From a virus, in IMG/VR virus record IMGVR_UViG_3300048588_000035, positions 1 to 43,120 of that record: a DNA stretch of 43,120 nucleotides. The stretch is one strand, 5' to 3'. The notes beneath the pieces are model-generated. The model searched no databases. It was not told where the DNA came from and worked only from the letters and a program-made list of their open reading frames with translations. Both the position numbers and the translations under genes were made by a program. Position 1 is the first letter of the stretch. Each line of letters opens with the position of its first letter. Of the stretch, positions 1 through 5,321 are shown piece by piece.

Positions 1-127
1 TTCAAGCGAAAACTTGCACACACAATGCTATATTCACTAGTTTTGCTTTCTGTGATGGTTCTTGGTTTGGTCGTTGCCATGGCCTGGCCTTACAATGATG
101 TACGGTTCGGTAGTAATACTAGTACAG
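1..127. repeat. Terminal direct repeat (assembly overlap of a circular genome), copy 1
   Basis: Bases 1-127 are identical to 42994-43120, the last 127 bases of the window. An exact 127-base overlap at contig ends is what a de Bruijn assembler with k = 127 leaves on a circular sequence, so this is most likely an assembly overlap, not a biological repeat. It implies a circular or circularly permuted map of 42,993 bp. A true short terminal repeat is possible but less likely, because the overlap falls inside a reading frame. Confidence 0.9.
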
Positions 128-513
128 TATTGAATCCCGTAGTAACTCAGGGAGGTAACCTAACCGTACGTAACCCGTCATATTGTAACGACGATCAAGA
201 CATCACAATTGAACGTTGGGCAGAGGTTCTTGATGATAACGATAACCCTGTAGCTGCCTACGAATTGTTTGATGCTCGTTTCTTGAATGAGGGTAATGGT
301 TTGGTGTGTTTTGAGCCTAGTATTGGGACAATCACCCTACCTAATTACGTAATTGGCGCAAACGGCGAACCCGGTCGCTTCCGCTTGCATCAGATTATCC
401 GTTATATGGCTAATCCAGTAAATGAAGTAGAAGTTGAGGTTTGGTCTACACCATTCCTTGTTCTCCCTAGCGAAGGGTGCGAAGATGAGCGCCGAACTTG
501 TCCCCGATCCTGA
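1..513 (+). CDS. Membrane-anchored hypothetical protein, 3' part of a gene that crosses the circular join
   Basis: The frame is open from base 1 and continues upstream across the join to a GTG at 42976, which has AAGGAG five bases before it. An in-frame ATG lies at 42985, and the first ATG inside this part is at 25. The full product is about 173 residues. It has a short basic N-terminus (FKRKLAH), one hydrophobic segment (LYSLVLLSVMVLGLVVAMAW), then a mostly beta-looking domain with about four cysteines that would lie outside the membrane. I do not recognise the family. It sits between a coiled-coil/TM protein (42723-42974) and a holin (485-853), which suggests a part in lysis or the cell envelope. 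Its 3' end overlaps the holin start by 29 bases. Confidence 0.75.
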   Translation, partial: FKRKLAHTMLYSLVLLSVMVLGLVVAMAWPYNDVRFGSNTSTVLNPVVTQGGNLTVRNPSYCNDDQDITIERWAEVLDDNDNPVAAYELFDARFLNEGNGLVCFEPSIGTITLPNYVIGANGEPGRFRLHQIIRYMANPVNEVEVEVWSTPFLVLPSEGCEDERRTCPRS

Positions 514-853
514 GGACGTAAAGACGCCTTGGCTTAACAACCAGGCTTACGATATTCTGAAGTACTTGGCTTTGGTGCTTCTGCCAGCTATTGCCACCGC
601 ATATTTCGCTCTGGCGAGTATTTGGGGGCTTCCCTATGCTGAGCAGGTTGTAGGTACGATTGTCGTCATTGACACGTTCCTCGGCGTTATTATCCGTTAT
701 GCGGCGCGTCAGTACGAGAAGTCTGAAGCCCGTTTTGACGGAGAAATGGTCGTTACTCCGACCGACACCGGTTCGCTTTACTCCCTTAACCTTAATGGGG
801 ATCCTGCGGACCTTGCCAGTCGTTCTGAGGTCGTGTTCAAGGTCACTAACTGA
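485..853 (+). CDS. Holin, Dp-1 type
   Basis: Start ATG at 485 with GAAGGG about eight bases upstream; the frame is open from 434, but no better site exists there. The 122-residue product has two hydrophobic segments, LALVLLPAIATAYFALASIW and EQVVGTIVVIDTFLGVII, separated by GLPYAEQ. This layout (ILKYLALVLLPA, IWGLPYAEQVVGTI, DTFLGV) is typical of the Dp-1 holin family of Gram-positive and actinobacterial phages. Holins form the membrane lesions that let the endolysin reach the wall. The endolysin candidate is not adjacent but about 21 kb away at 21636. The C-terminal 50 residues are polar and probably cytoplasmic. Promoter-driven cassettes start right after it. Confidence 0.8.
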   Translation: MSAELVPDPEDVKTPWLNNQAYDILKYLALVLLPAIATAYFALASIWGLPYAEQVVGTIVVIDTFLGVIIRYAARQYEKSEARFDGEMVVTPTDTGSLYSLNLNGDPADLASRSEVVFKVTN

Positions 854-865
854 TTTCAATAGGAT

Positions 866-897
866 CGCATTATAAACTTAGGTTATAATGAGACCCC
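866..897 (+). promoter_or_regulatory. Repeated phage promoter, copy 1
   Basis: CGCA at 866-869, 14 bases, TATAAT at 884-889, then GAGACCCC. It lies 17 bases upstream of the GTG start at 914. This is one of nine copies in the genome with the same internal spacing. Confidence 0.85.
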
Positions 898-913
898 TAT
901 CGAAGGAGGAAAA

Positions 914-1192
914 GTGTTCAAGAAGAGCCCCCGTGACCCGCTCCTGATGCACGAGATCACCCGACTTCACTCGCGTCTCGACAAGATCGACCCGTCCTCA
1001 GATGAGTACGCAAAGGTCGCCACTCAGCTCTCGAAGCTGTACGCCCTCAAGGAGAACCCCTCCAGCAGGCGCGTACCGCCCGAGGTCTGGGTGACGGCCG
1101 GCGCAAACCTTCTGGGCGTGCTCGTGATTGTCGGATACGAGCGAACCAACGTGATCACGTCCAAGGCGCTGCAGTACGTTAAGCTCCGCTGA
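914..1192 (+). CDS. Small membrane protein of unknown function
   Basis: GTG start at 914 behind GAAGGAGG. The 92-residue product has a charged, helical N-terminal half (HEITRLHSRLDKIDP... YAKVATQLSKLYALKE) and one hydrophobic segment near residues 58-74 (VTAGANLLGVLVIVGYE), ending in a short basic tail. The segment PPEVWVTAGANLLG followed by VITSKAL looks like a recurrent actinophage early protein, but no function is known to me. It is a single-gene cassette between promoter copy 1 and a long hairpin at 1212-1264, so it is probably made early and at a high level. Confidence 0.8.
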   Translation: MFKKSPRDPLLMHEITRLHSRLDKIDPSSDEYAKVATQLSKLYALKENPSSRRVPPEVWVTAGANLLGVLVIVGYERTNVITSKALQYVKLR

Positions 1193-1211
1193 CACGACCA
1201 CCGAATAGAAT

Positions 1212-1264
1212 CCAAGCCTTAGGCGGCATGTATGAAAGTAAATACATGTCGTCTAAGGTTTTGG
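1212..1264 (+). terminator. Long imperfect hairpin, probable terminator
   Basis: CCTTAGGCGGCATGTAT (1218-1234) pairs with ATACATGTCGTCTAAGG (1242-1258), with only two G-T wobbles; the outer CCAA/TTGG bases extend it. A T-rich run follows. It ends the 914-1192 cassette. Confidence 0.7.
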
Positions 1265-1343
1265 ATTTTACATAGCATTTGAAATTTGCAAAAATCCCCG
1301 GGGGGATATTTTCGTCAAAGTAAAGGACAAATCGGACATTTAG
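1265..1343. other. AT-rich intergenic stretch with a CCCCGGGG palindrome and GGACA motifs
   Basis: Between the 1212-1264 hairpin and promoter copy 2 is an AT-rich stretch holding CCCCGGGGGG near 1297. It also holds AGGACAAAT-CGGACATTTA (1323-1342), which closely matches AGGACAAAAACGGACATTTT at 16063-16082 in the origin-like region. No reading frame with a ribosome site is present. It may bind the same protein as the 16-kb region. Confidence 0.4.
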
Positions 1344-1375
1344 CGCATATATTACAATGGGTATAATGAGACCCC
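1344..1375 (+). promoter_or_regulatory. Repeated phage promoter, copy 2
   Basis: CGCA at 1344-1347, 14 bases, TATAAT at 1362-1367, GAGACCCC. It drives the gene at 1395. Confidence 0.85.
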
Positions 1376-1394
1376 ACCTACCCAAGGAGATACC

Positions 1395-1601
1395 ATGCAC
1401 AACGTCGAGTACTACGAGCAGCGTATCGCAGACCTGGAGACTCAGCAGCTTGACCGCTACTTCAAAGACCCTCAGCGAGGTACCACTTCACTCGGTACCT
1501 GGCTCGACCAGCCTTTGGAGGAGGCTGTCACCTCTGAGCTCATGCGCTGCTACCGCTCGCTCCAGCTCGCCCGACTCGCCAAGATCCGATTCGGTCAGTG
1601 A
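1395..1601 (+). CDS. Small hypothetical protein
   Basis: ATG at 1395 behind AAGGAGATACC. The 68-residue product is polar and mostly helical, with no membrane segment: YYEQRIADLETQQLDRYFKD, then a loop with TTSLGTWLDQP, then a second helix ending KIRFGQ. I do not recognise it. It is alone in a cassette between promoter copy 2 and the 1608-1640 terminator. The high GC at third codon positions suggests adaptation for strong expression. Soluble products are the minority among these cassettes. Confidence 0.75.
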   Translation: MHNVEYYEQRIADLETQQLDRYFKDPQRGTTSLGTWLDQPLEEAVTSELMRCYRSLQLARLAKIRFGQ

Positions 1602-1607
1602 CCTCTC

Positions 1608-1640
1608 ACCCATATCCTCTAACACAGGGTATGGGTCTTC
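1608..1640 (+). terminator. Terminator hairpin of the CCCATATCC/GGGTATGGG type
   Basis: ACCCATATCC (1608-1617) pairs with GGGTATGGGT (1627-1636) over 10 bp including one wobble, with a nine-base loop. The next promoter begins directly after it. The same hairpin recurs at 2190 and 4650. Confidence 0.8.
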
Positions 1641-1670
1641 GCATATATTTCTAAGGGTATAGTGAGACCC
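1640..1670 (+). promoter_or_regulatory. Repeated phage promoter, copy 3
   Basis: CGCA at 1640-1643, 14 bases, TATAGT at 1658-1663, GAGACCC. It begins where the preceding terminator ends. Confidence 0.85.
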
Positions 1671-1699
1671 ACCCCACTACAACACAGAAGGAGATCGAT

Positions 1700-1918
1700 A
1701 TGATCGTCATCCCCATCGTAGTTGAGACTCTGCCCATCATCACCGAACTGAACAACGGTGTTCGGCCGCAGTTCGAGGAGGGACGAACCTACTTCGTCTA
1801 CTACCACGACTCGCCGCCGCGCATCATCGATCAGGCCGAGTGGTACGAGCTGAAGTACAACCCATCGATGTGCTGGCACCCGACCCCGTCCATCTTCGTT
1901 CTCGTCCGTCCGGCGTGA
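1700..1918 (+). CDS. Small hypothetical protein
   Basis: ATG at 1700 behind AAGGAGATCGAT. The 72-residue product starts with a hydrophobic stretch (MIVIPIVVETLPIIT) too short and proline-broken for a clear membrane helix. It continues with a region rich in aromatic residues (TYFVYYHDSPP, WYELKYNPSMCWHP) and ends IFVLVRP. This pattern suggests a small beta fold. No family is recognised. It is a single-gene cassette between promoter copy 3 and the terminator at 1925-1955. Confidence 0.7.
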   Translation: MIVIPIVVETLPIITELNNGVRPQFEEGRTYFVYYHDSPPRIIDQAEWYELKYNPSMCWHPTPSIFVLVRPA

Positions 1919-1924
1919 ACTCAA

Positions 1925-1955
1925 ACCCAAGCACCCTACAAGGTGTTTGGGTCTT
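1925..1955 (+). terminator. Terminator hairpin
   Basis: ACCCAAGCACC (1925-1935) pairs with GGTGTTTGGGT (1942-1952), 11 bp with one wobble and a six-base loop, followed by CTT. It abuts promoter copy 4. Confidence 0.8.
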
Positions 1956-1987
1956 CGCATATATTTCTAAGGGTATAGTGAGACCCC
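1956..1987 (+). promoter_or_regulatory. Repeated phage promoter, copy 4
   Basis: CGCA at 1956-1959, 14 bases, TATAGT at 1974-1979, GAGACCCC. Bases 1949-1983 are nearly identical to those around copy 3. Confidence 0.85.
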
Positions 1988-2003
1988 TACCCAAGGAGAC
2001 ACT

Positions 2004-2183
2004 ATGTGGACCAAGTTCAAGGAGTACCTCGCCGCAACCGAACCGAAGGCCAAGCCTCTCGTCATCCCGTTCACGACCTCAGCCCTAGCGCTGCTGGCCG
2101 CGTACTTCTATGGCAAGAGCAAGGCCAACGTCCAGGTCGTGGTGCAGGGATCCGAGCCCTCGAGCTACAAGATCTACCAGTAG
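2004..2183 (+). CDS. Small single-pass membrane protein
   Basis: ATG at 2004 behind AAGGAGACACT; an overlapping longer frame in this stretch has no ribosome site. The 59-residue product reads MWTKFKEYLAATEPKAKPLV, then a hydrophobic segment at about residues 19-36 (LVIPFTTSALALLAAYFY), then a basic patch (GKSKAN) and a beta-like tail ending SSYKIYQ. No family is recognised. It fills the cassette between promoter copy 4 and the 2190-2221 terminator. The basic residues after the segment suggest that the C-terminus stays inside the cell. Confidence 0.75.
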   Translation: MWTKFKEYLAATEPKAKPLVIPFTTSALALLAAYFYGKSKANVQVVVQGSEPSSYKIYQ

Positions 2184-2189
2184 CCTCTC

Positions 2190-2221
2190 ACCCATATCCT
2201 CTAACACAGGGTATGGGCTTT
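2190..2221 (+). terminator. Terminator hairpin
   Basis: CCCATATCC (2191-2199) pairs with GGGTATGGG (2209-2217), followed by CTTTC. Same type as 1608-1640. Confidence 0.8.
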
Positions 2222-2253
2222 CGCAAAAATAACAGAGGGTATAATGAAACCCC
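2222..2253 (+). promoter_or_regulatory. Repeated phage promoter, copy 5
   Basis: CGCA at 2222-2225, 14 bases, TATAAT at 2240-2245, then GAAACCCC, the only strong copy with A in place of G. It is the only copy in front of a multigene unit with a long leader. Confidence 0.8.
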
Positions 2254-2345
2254 ATGCCCAGTTTTCTGCACCCGCAGCTTAAGCCTGATGCTTATGTACT
2301 AGACATAGGGTTTCGCCCTTTGCTCACCGATCCGAAGGAGATATT
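2254..2345 (+). other. Leader with three small consecutive hairpins
   Basis: This 92-base leader between promoter copy 5 and the GTG at 2346 can form CTGC-ACCC-GCAG (2266-2277), AAGC-CTGAT-GCTT (2281-2293) and AGGG-TTTCG-CCCT (2307-2319). Other cassette leaders are only about 15-30 bases. It may regulate the 2346-3380 unit, but the stems are only 4 bp each. Confidence 0.35.
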
Positions 2346-2471
2346 GTGCCTACCTATTACTACCGGAAGCCGTATGGATGCGGCGCATTCCTGCTCGACA
2401 TCATCATGACCCTGCTCACCGCAGGACTCTGGCTCATCTGGATTTTCGTCCGCGAGATGAGGAACCGATGA
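2346..2471 (+). CDS. Tiny single-pass membrane protein
   Basis: GTG at 2346 with AAGGAG five bases before it. The 41-residue product is MPTYYYRKPYGCGAF, then a hydrophobic helix at about residues 15-36 (FLLDIIMTLLTAGLWLIWIF), then VREMRNR. The short basic ends suit a single-pass inner-membrane peptide. Its stop overlaps the next start (ATGA at 2468-2471), so the two genes are translationally coupled. The function is unknown. Confidence 0.7.
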   Translation: MPTYYYRKPYGCGAFLLDIIMTLLTAGLWLIWIFVREMRNR

Positions 2472-2632
2472 ACCTTCTCGGCTTTGCCTACGAGCTTCTC
2501 TGGGTTTCAGCTTTGTTCGGCATCCCGGCGCTCATGGTTGTCTTGTGGGAGGACGCCCGTGACCGCCAAAACAAGAAGCAATGGGATCGTCTGATCGCCA
2601 AGATTGAGGAGTATCGACGTGACTTTGAATAG
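2468..2632 (+). CDS. Small single-pass membrane protein
   Basis: ATG at 2468 overlaps the stop of the previous gene by four bases, which favours this start over upstream codons in the frame. The 54-residue product has an N-terminal hydrophobic segment at about residues 4-26 (LGFAYELLWVSALFGIPALMVVLW) and a charged helical C-terminus (DARDRQNKKQWDRLIAKIEEYRRDFE) with coiled-coil character. It overlaps the next gene by 14 bases and forms an operon with it. The function is unknown. Confidence 0.7.
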   Translation: MNLLGFAYELLWVSALFGIPALMVVLWEDARDRQNKKQWDRLIAKIEEYRRDFE

Positions 2633-3380
2633 CTGGCTCACGCAAGCGCAAAAGTTCGCTGTGGACAATTCTCCGGCCATTCTCACTGGTTTTGGGGTAG
2701 TTGGGTCTATTGCCACAGCAATCGTCGCAGGACGCGTCTCCTACAAGGTAGGCTATCGTGTGGCGTTGAGAGACACATATCGTGCTCAGCGTGACGAAGA
2801 CTGCGTTCCTACGAAGGACATCGTCAAGGAGTACTGGGCTCAGTATATTCCTCCGGTGATCATGGGTGTTGGTACGGTTGCCTGTATCGTTGGGTCAAAC
2901 CAGATCAACACCAAGCGCACGACCGCAATGGCAACTGCCTATGCCCTTTCTGAAAAGGCCTTCTCAGAATATAAGGACAAGGTGGTAGAAAAGGTCGGTC
3001 CTAAGAAGGAAAAGGACGTTAGGGCTGAGATCGCTGAAGATCGAATCAAGAAGAATCCGCCGGATCCTATGCTTATCTCAGCTGACGGATCACAGGTTCT
3101 GATTCTCGATGCCATGTCCGGACGATATTTCATGAGCACCATGGAGACGATCCGTCGCGCACAAAACACAATCAACGAACAGTGTCTGAGTCATCGGTTT
3201 GCAACGCTCGAAGACTTCTACGATCTACTTGGTCTCGAGCCTACCACGCTGTCCAGAGAGCTTGGTTGGACATCGGACAATCTGATGCGTATTGACTTCA
3301 GCGCTGTACTGACCCCCGATAAGCGGCCGTGTATGGTCATCGAGTACATGGCGGCCCCTATTCGGGGCGACTTTCGCTAG
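2619..3380 (+). CDS. Two-pass membrane protein, DUF6353-like
   Basis: GTG at 2619 with GAGGAG seven bases before it; an upstream TTG at 2604 lacks a ribosome site. The 253-residue product has two glycine-rich hydrophobic segments, at about residues 19-40 (SPAILTGFGVVGSIATAIVA) and 74-93 (IPPVIMGVGTVACIVGSNQI). A charged helical stretch follows, then a C-terminal module with the motif LEDFYDLLGLEPTT...LGW. The paired segments and the NSP start match DUF6353-type phage proteins as I remember them. The protein at 5322 has the same layout, and those at 4699 and 5322 share the C-terminal module. The function is unknown; a membrane-bound infection structure is one idea. Confidence 0.7.
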   Translation: MTLNSWLTQAQKFAVDNSPAILTGFGVVGSIATAIVAGRVSYKVGYRVALRDTYRAQRDEDCVPTKDIVKEYWAQYIPPVIMGVGTVACIVGSNQINTKRTTAMATAYALSEKAFSEYKDKVVEKVGPKKEKDVRAEIAEDRIKKNPPDPMLISADGSQVLILDAMSGRYFMSTMETIRRAQNTINEQCLSHRFATLEDFYDLLGLEPTTLSRELGWTSDNLMRIDFSAVLTPDKRPCMVIEYMAAPIRGDFR

Positions 3381-3429
3381 GATCGCAGCTCATATTCTGG
3401 CGACTGAAGACTGGCCATACGGGTAGGCT

Positions 3430-3460
3430 CGCATTATTTACAATGGGTATAATGAGACCC
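3430..3460 (+). promoter_or_regulatory. Repeated phage promoter, copy 6
   Basis: CGCA at 3430-3433, 14 bases, TATAAT at 3448-3453, GAGACCC. It drives the gene at 3486. Confidence 0.85.
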
Positions 3461-3485
3461 ACCCACCTCTACTCAAGGAGATACC

Positions 3486-3731
3486 ATGTCCGAGTCCAAC
3501 GTCACCACCGACGTCGCCCAGACCCCCGACACCTCCGTCGAGCCCCAGGAGGAGAAGACCTTCAACATCAAGAAGTTCGCCGTCATCGGCGCCGCAACCG
3601 CGGCCGTCGCTGCCCTCGCGATCGTCCTGAAGTCGAAGTTCAACACCGACGAGGCCGGCGAGGACGTCGAGGTCAACACCGACCAGGTGCTCGACAACCC
3701 GACCCAGACCGAGACCCCCACCGAGGCGTGA
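3486..3731 (+). CDS. Small acidic single-pass membrane protein
   Basis: ATG at 3486 behind AAGGAGATACC. The 81-residue product has an acidic, low-complexity N-terminus rich in T, E, P and V, one alanine-rich hydrophobic segment at about residues 33-49 (AVIGAATAAVAALAIVL) flanked by lysines (NIKKF, KSKF), and an acidic tail. Codon use is almost entirely C or G at third positions, unlike the tail genes. It is a single-gene cassette between promoter copy 6 and the 3741-3779 terminator. The function is unknown. Confidence 0.75.
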   Translation: MSESNVTTDVAQTPDTSVEPQEEKTFNIKKFAVIGAATAAVAALAIVLKSKFNTDEAGEDVEVNTDQVLDNPTQTETPTEA

Positions 3732-3740
3732 CCTCACAGG

Positions 3741-3779
3741 CCTAAACCCTCTAACACAGGGTTTGGGTCTTTACTTTTT
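3741..3779 (+). terminator. Terminator hairpin with T tract
   Basis: CCTAAACCC (3741-3749) pairs with GGGTTTGGG (3759-3767), followed by TCTTTACTTTTTC. This is one of the two copies with a good U tract. Confidence 0.85.
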
Positions 3780-3793
3780 CAGATTGGATTACA

Positions 3794-4225
3794 ATGCTTA
3801 AGAAGACGATCAAGTACACCGATTGGGATGGCGCGGAGATTGAGGAGGATTTCTACTTCAATCTCACTAAGGCCGAGATCATCGAGCTCAACCTTGACGC
3901 TGGTAAGGACGGGCTTGAGGCCCTCATCACCAAGCTCATCAAGGAGAGCGACTCGGTTCGTATCTACGGGATCTTCAAGGATATTATCCTTACGGCCTAT
4001 GGTAAGCGGGTTGAGATCGACGGAGTCAAGCGCTTCGTCAAGAACGACAACTACCGTGACGAGTTTGTTCAGACGGGAGCTTTCTCCGAGCTCGTGATGG
4101 ACATGCTTCAGAACCCGCGTCACGCTGCCGAGTTCATCACGGGATGCCTCCCGCAGGATATCGTGAAGGCTTCTAAGGCCGAGATCGACAAGGTCACCGC
4201 GCAGATCGACGCGGCTACGGAGTAA
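3794..4225 (+). CDS. Conserved phage protein resembling a tail assembly chaperone family
   Basis: ATG at 3794 with only a weak ribosome site (TTGGATTACA), directly after a terminator and without a promoter of its own. The 143-residue product begins MLKKTIKYTDWDGAEIEEDF, continues YFNLTKAEIIELNL, and has a helical domain with FKDIILTAYGKRVE, RFVKN and DEFVQTGAFSELVMDML. I recall this layout in proteins of Gram-positive phages, some annotated as tail assembly chaperones. The position among early membrane genes is odd for that role; the clear chaperone lies at 32518. The function is therefore open. A structured RNA follows it directly. Confidence 0.6.
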   Translation: MLKKTIKYTDWDGAEIEEDFYFNLTKAEIIELNLDAGKDGLEALITKLIKESDSVRIYGIFKDIILTAYGKRVEIDGVKRFVKNDNYRDEFVQTGAFSELVMDMLQNPRHAAEFITGCLPQDIVKASKAEIDKVTAQIDAATE

Positions 4226-4227
4226 TA

Positions 4228-4338
4228 GTGAGGGGGGCTTGGCAAGGGCCTCTTTCCCCCGAGGAGGGTCTCCCCTACTCCGGATGCCAAGCTTAAACGA
4301 CCGCCGATGACTCCGCAAAGTAAAAGGCGCCCCCGCAC
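4228..4338 (+). ncRNA. Structured RNA, copy 1 of a two-copy family
   Basis: Outer stem GGGGG (4232-4236) with CCCCC (4330-4334), extended by GTG (4228-4230) with CAC (4336-4338). Hairpin 2 is CTTGGCA (4238-4244) with TGCCAAG (4285-4291), a perfect 7 bp. The conserved strand GCTTAAACGAC is at 4291-4301, then GAT at 4306 and CCGCAA at 4313-4318. A small stem, CGC (4314-4316) with GCG (4327-4329), abuts the outer stem. The copy at 13179-13246 has the same order of stems and the same conserved bases. Hairpin 2 holds about 40 extra bases here. The 3' end overlaps promoter copy 7. No Rfam family comes to mind. Confidence 0.65.
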
Positions 4339-4365
4339 TTTTAACATAGGTTATAATGAGACCCC
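4334..4365 (+). promoter_or_regulatory. Repeated phage promoter, copy 7
   Basis: CGCA at 4334-4337, 14 bases, TATAAT at 4352-4357, GAGACCCC. Its CGCA box overlaps the 3' strand of the structured RNA at 4228-4338. Confidence 0.85.
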
Positions 4366-4384
4366 TACTACCCCAAGGAGAACC

Positions 4385-4642
4385 ATGAAGACCCAGACTG
4401 TTCTGGACGCAAGCCGCTGGATCGCGACGAACGTCGTCAGCTACTCGGTCAGCATCTCCGTCGGCGCTGCCATGGTCGCTATCACCCCACAACCCAACAA
4501 CCTCAAGAAGGCTGCTGCGTTCGTGGCTGGATACGCGATCGGAAGCATGGCCGGCGAGAAGGCTGAAGAGTGGACTAACGACCAGTTCGACAAGATCGAG
4601 TCCTTCGTCCACAAGCTGGAGAACAAGAACTCCGTGCAGTAA
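4385..4642 (+). CDS. Small two-pass membrane protein
   Basis: ATG at 4385 behind AAGGAGAACC; the frame is open from 4307 but lacks another site. The 85-residue product has two hydrophobic segments, at about residues 17-34 (VVSYSVSISVGAAMVAI) and 44-57 (AAAFVAGYAIGSMAG), joined by TPQPNNLKK. A charged C-terminal helix follows (EKAEEWTNDQFDKIESFVHK). It resembles a small holin-like or scaffold-like membrane protein in outline only; I do not recognise the family. It is a cassette between promoter copy 7 and the strong 4650-4687 terminator. Confidence 0.75.
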   Translation: MKTQTVLDASRWIATNVVSYSVSISVGAAMVAITPQPNNLKKAAAFVAGYAIGSMAGEKAEEWTNDQFDKIESFVHKLENKNSVQ

Positions 4643-4649
4643 CCCTCAC

Positions 4650-4687
4650 ACCCATATCCTCTAACACAGGGTATGGGTCTTTTTTTG
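4650..4687 (+). terminator. Strong terminator hairpin
   Basis: ACCCATATCC (4650-4659) pairs with GGGTATGGGT (4669-4678), followed by a seven-T run. There is no copy of the repeated promoter between it and 14126, so the 10-kb operon that follows needs read-through or another promoter. Confidence 0.85.
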
Positions 4688-4698
4688 AGAGGAATATG

Positions 4699-5313
4699 AT
4701 GTCCGATCTCGAACACAAGTACCCAAGTAATAGCTTTACATCACGTAAGCCGCAAACTCCAGCTAAGCCCAAGAATATCGAGCGAGTCACTACCAGCGAG
4801 CCTATTGTCCAGAAGCGCGGGCTCGGTAAGCGGTTTGCCGAGGTGTTTATTGGGGCTGATGCAAAGAGCGTTTGGCAGTACATTGCCTACGACGTTCTTG
4901 TTCCGGCAGCTAAGGACATGGTCTCTGACGCTGTTAGTAGTGGCATTGAGCGAATGCTCTTTGGCGAAGGCGCTCGATCCCGCGGCTACAACAGCGGTAA
5001 GGGCGGTTTCACCAGTTACAACAAGATGTCGGGCCCGAACAAGCCTTCTATGTCAAATCGTGGTCGAGCTCGTCACGATTTCAAGGAGATTGTTCTGCCT
5101 ACTCGCCCTGAGGCGGAAGACGTCCTCAACTCCATGTACACGATTCTGCAGGAGTACGGCGTTGTCTCGGTTAACGATTTCTACCAGATCGTAGGTATTA
5201 CCGGCAGCTTTGCTGATGCGAAGTATGGCTGGACCGACATGCGCGGATCTCGAGTCGAGCGCGTTCGTAACGGCTACCTCATCGATCTTCCCGCTCCCGA
5301 AGTTCTCGAATAG
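4699..5313 (+). CDS. Conserved phage protein with the DFYxxLG...GW C-terminal module
   Basis: Two ATG codons at 4696 and 4699; AGAGGA upstream spaces better for 4699. The product is 204 residues. A disordered N-terminus rich in S, K and P is followed by a helix-rich segment (SVWQYIAYDVLVPAAKDMVS, then SSGIERMLFGE) that could lie on the membrane surface. A low-complexity GSNY region comes next, then a C-terminal module with VVSVNDFYQIVGITG and YGWTDMRGS. I recall homologues in phages of Firmicutes and Actinobacteria with this whole layout, all of unknown function. The C-terminal module is shared with the 2619 and 5322 proteins. It heads the long operon after the 4650 terminator. Confidence 0.75.
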   Translation: MSDLEHKYPSNSFTSRKPQTPAKPKNIERVTTSEPIVQKRGLGKRFAEVFIGADAKSVWQYIAYDVLVPAAKDMVSDAVSSGIERMLFGEGARSRGYNSGKGGFTSYNKMSGPNKPSMSNRGRARHDFKEIVLPTRPEAEDVLNSMYTILQEYGVVSVNDFYQIVGITGSFADAKYGWTDMRGSRVERVRNGYLIDLPAPEVLE

Positions 5314-5321
5314 GAGTTACC

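Noticed and set aside
1-127. Biological long terminal repeat
   Set aside because: Its length of exactly 127 bases and its position inside a reading frame fit an assembler overlap better than a packaging repeat.
2006-2302. Longer frame overlapping the 2004-2183 gene
   Set aside because: It starts two bases off the well-placed ATG at 2004, runs through a terminator and a promoter, and has an unlikely composition.
4291-4320. Fluoride riboswitch-like GATGACTCC
   Set aside because: The word resembles the 3' part of the crcB motif, but the 5' part is missing and the second copy of this RNA reads GATACC, so the match is not conserved.
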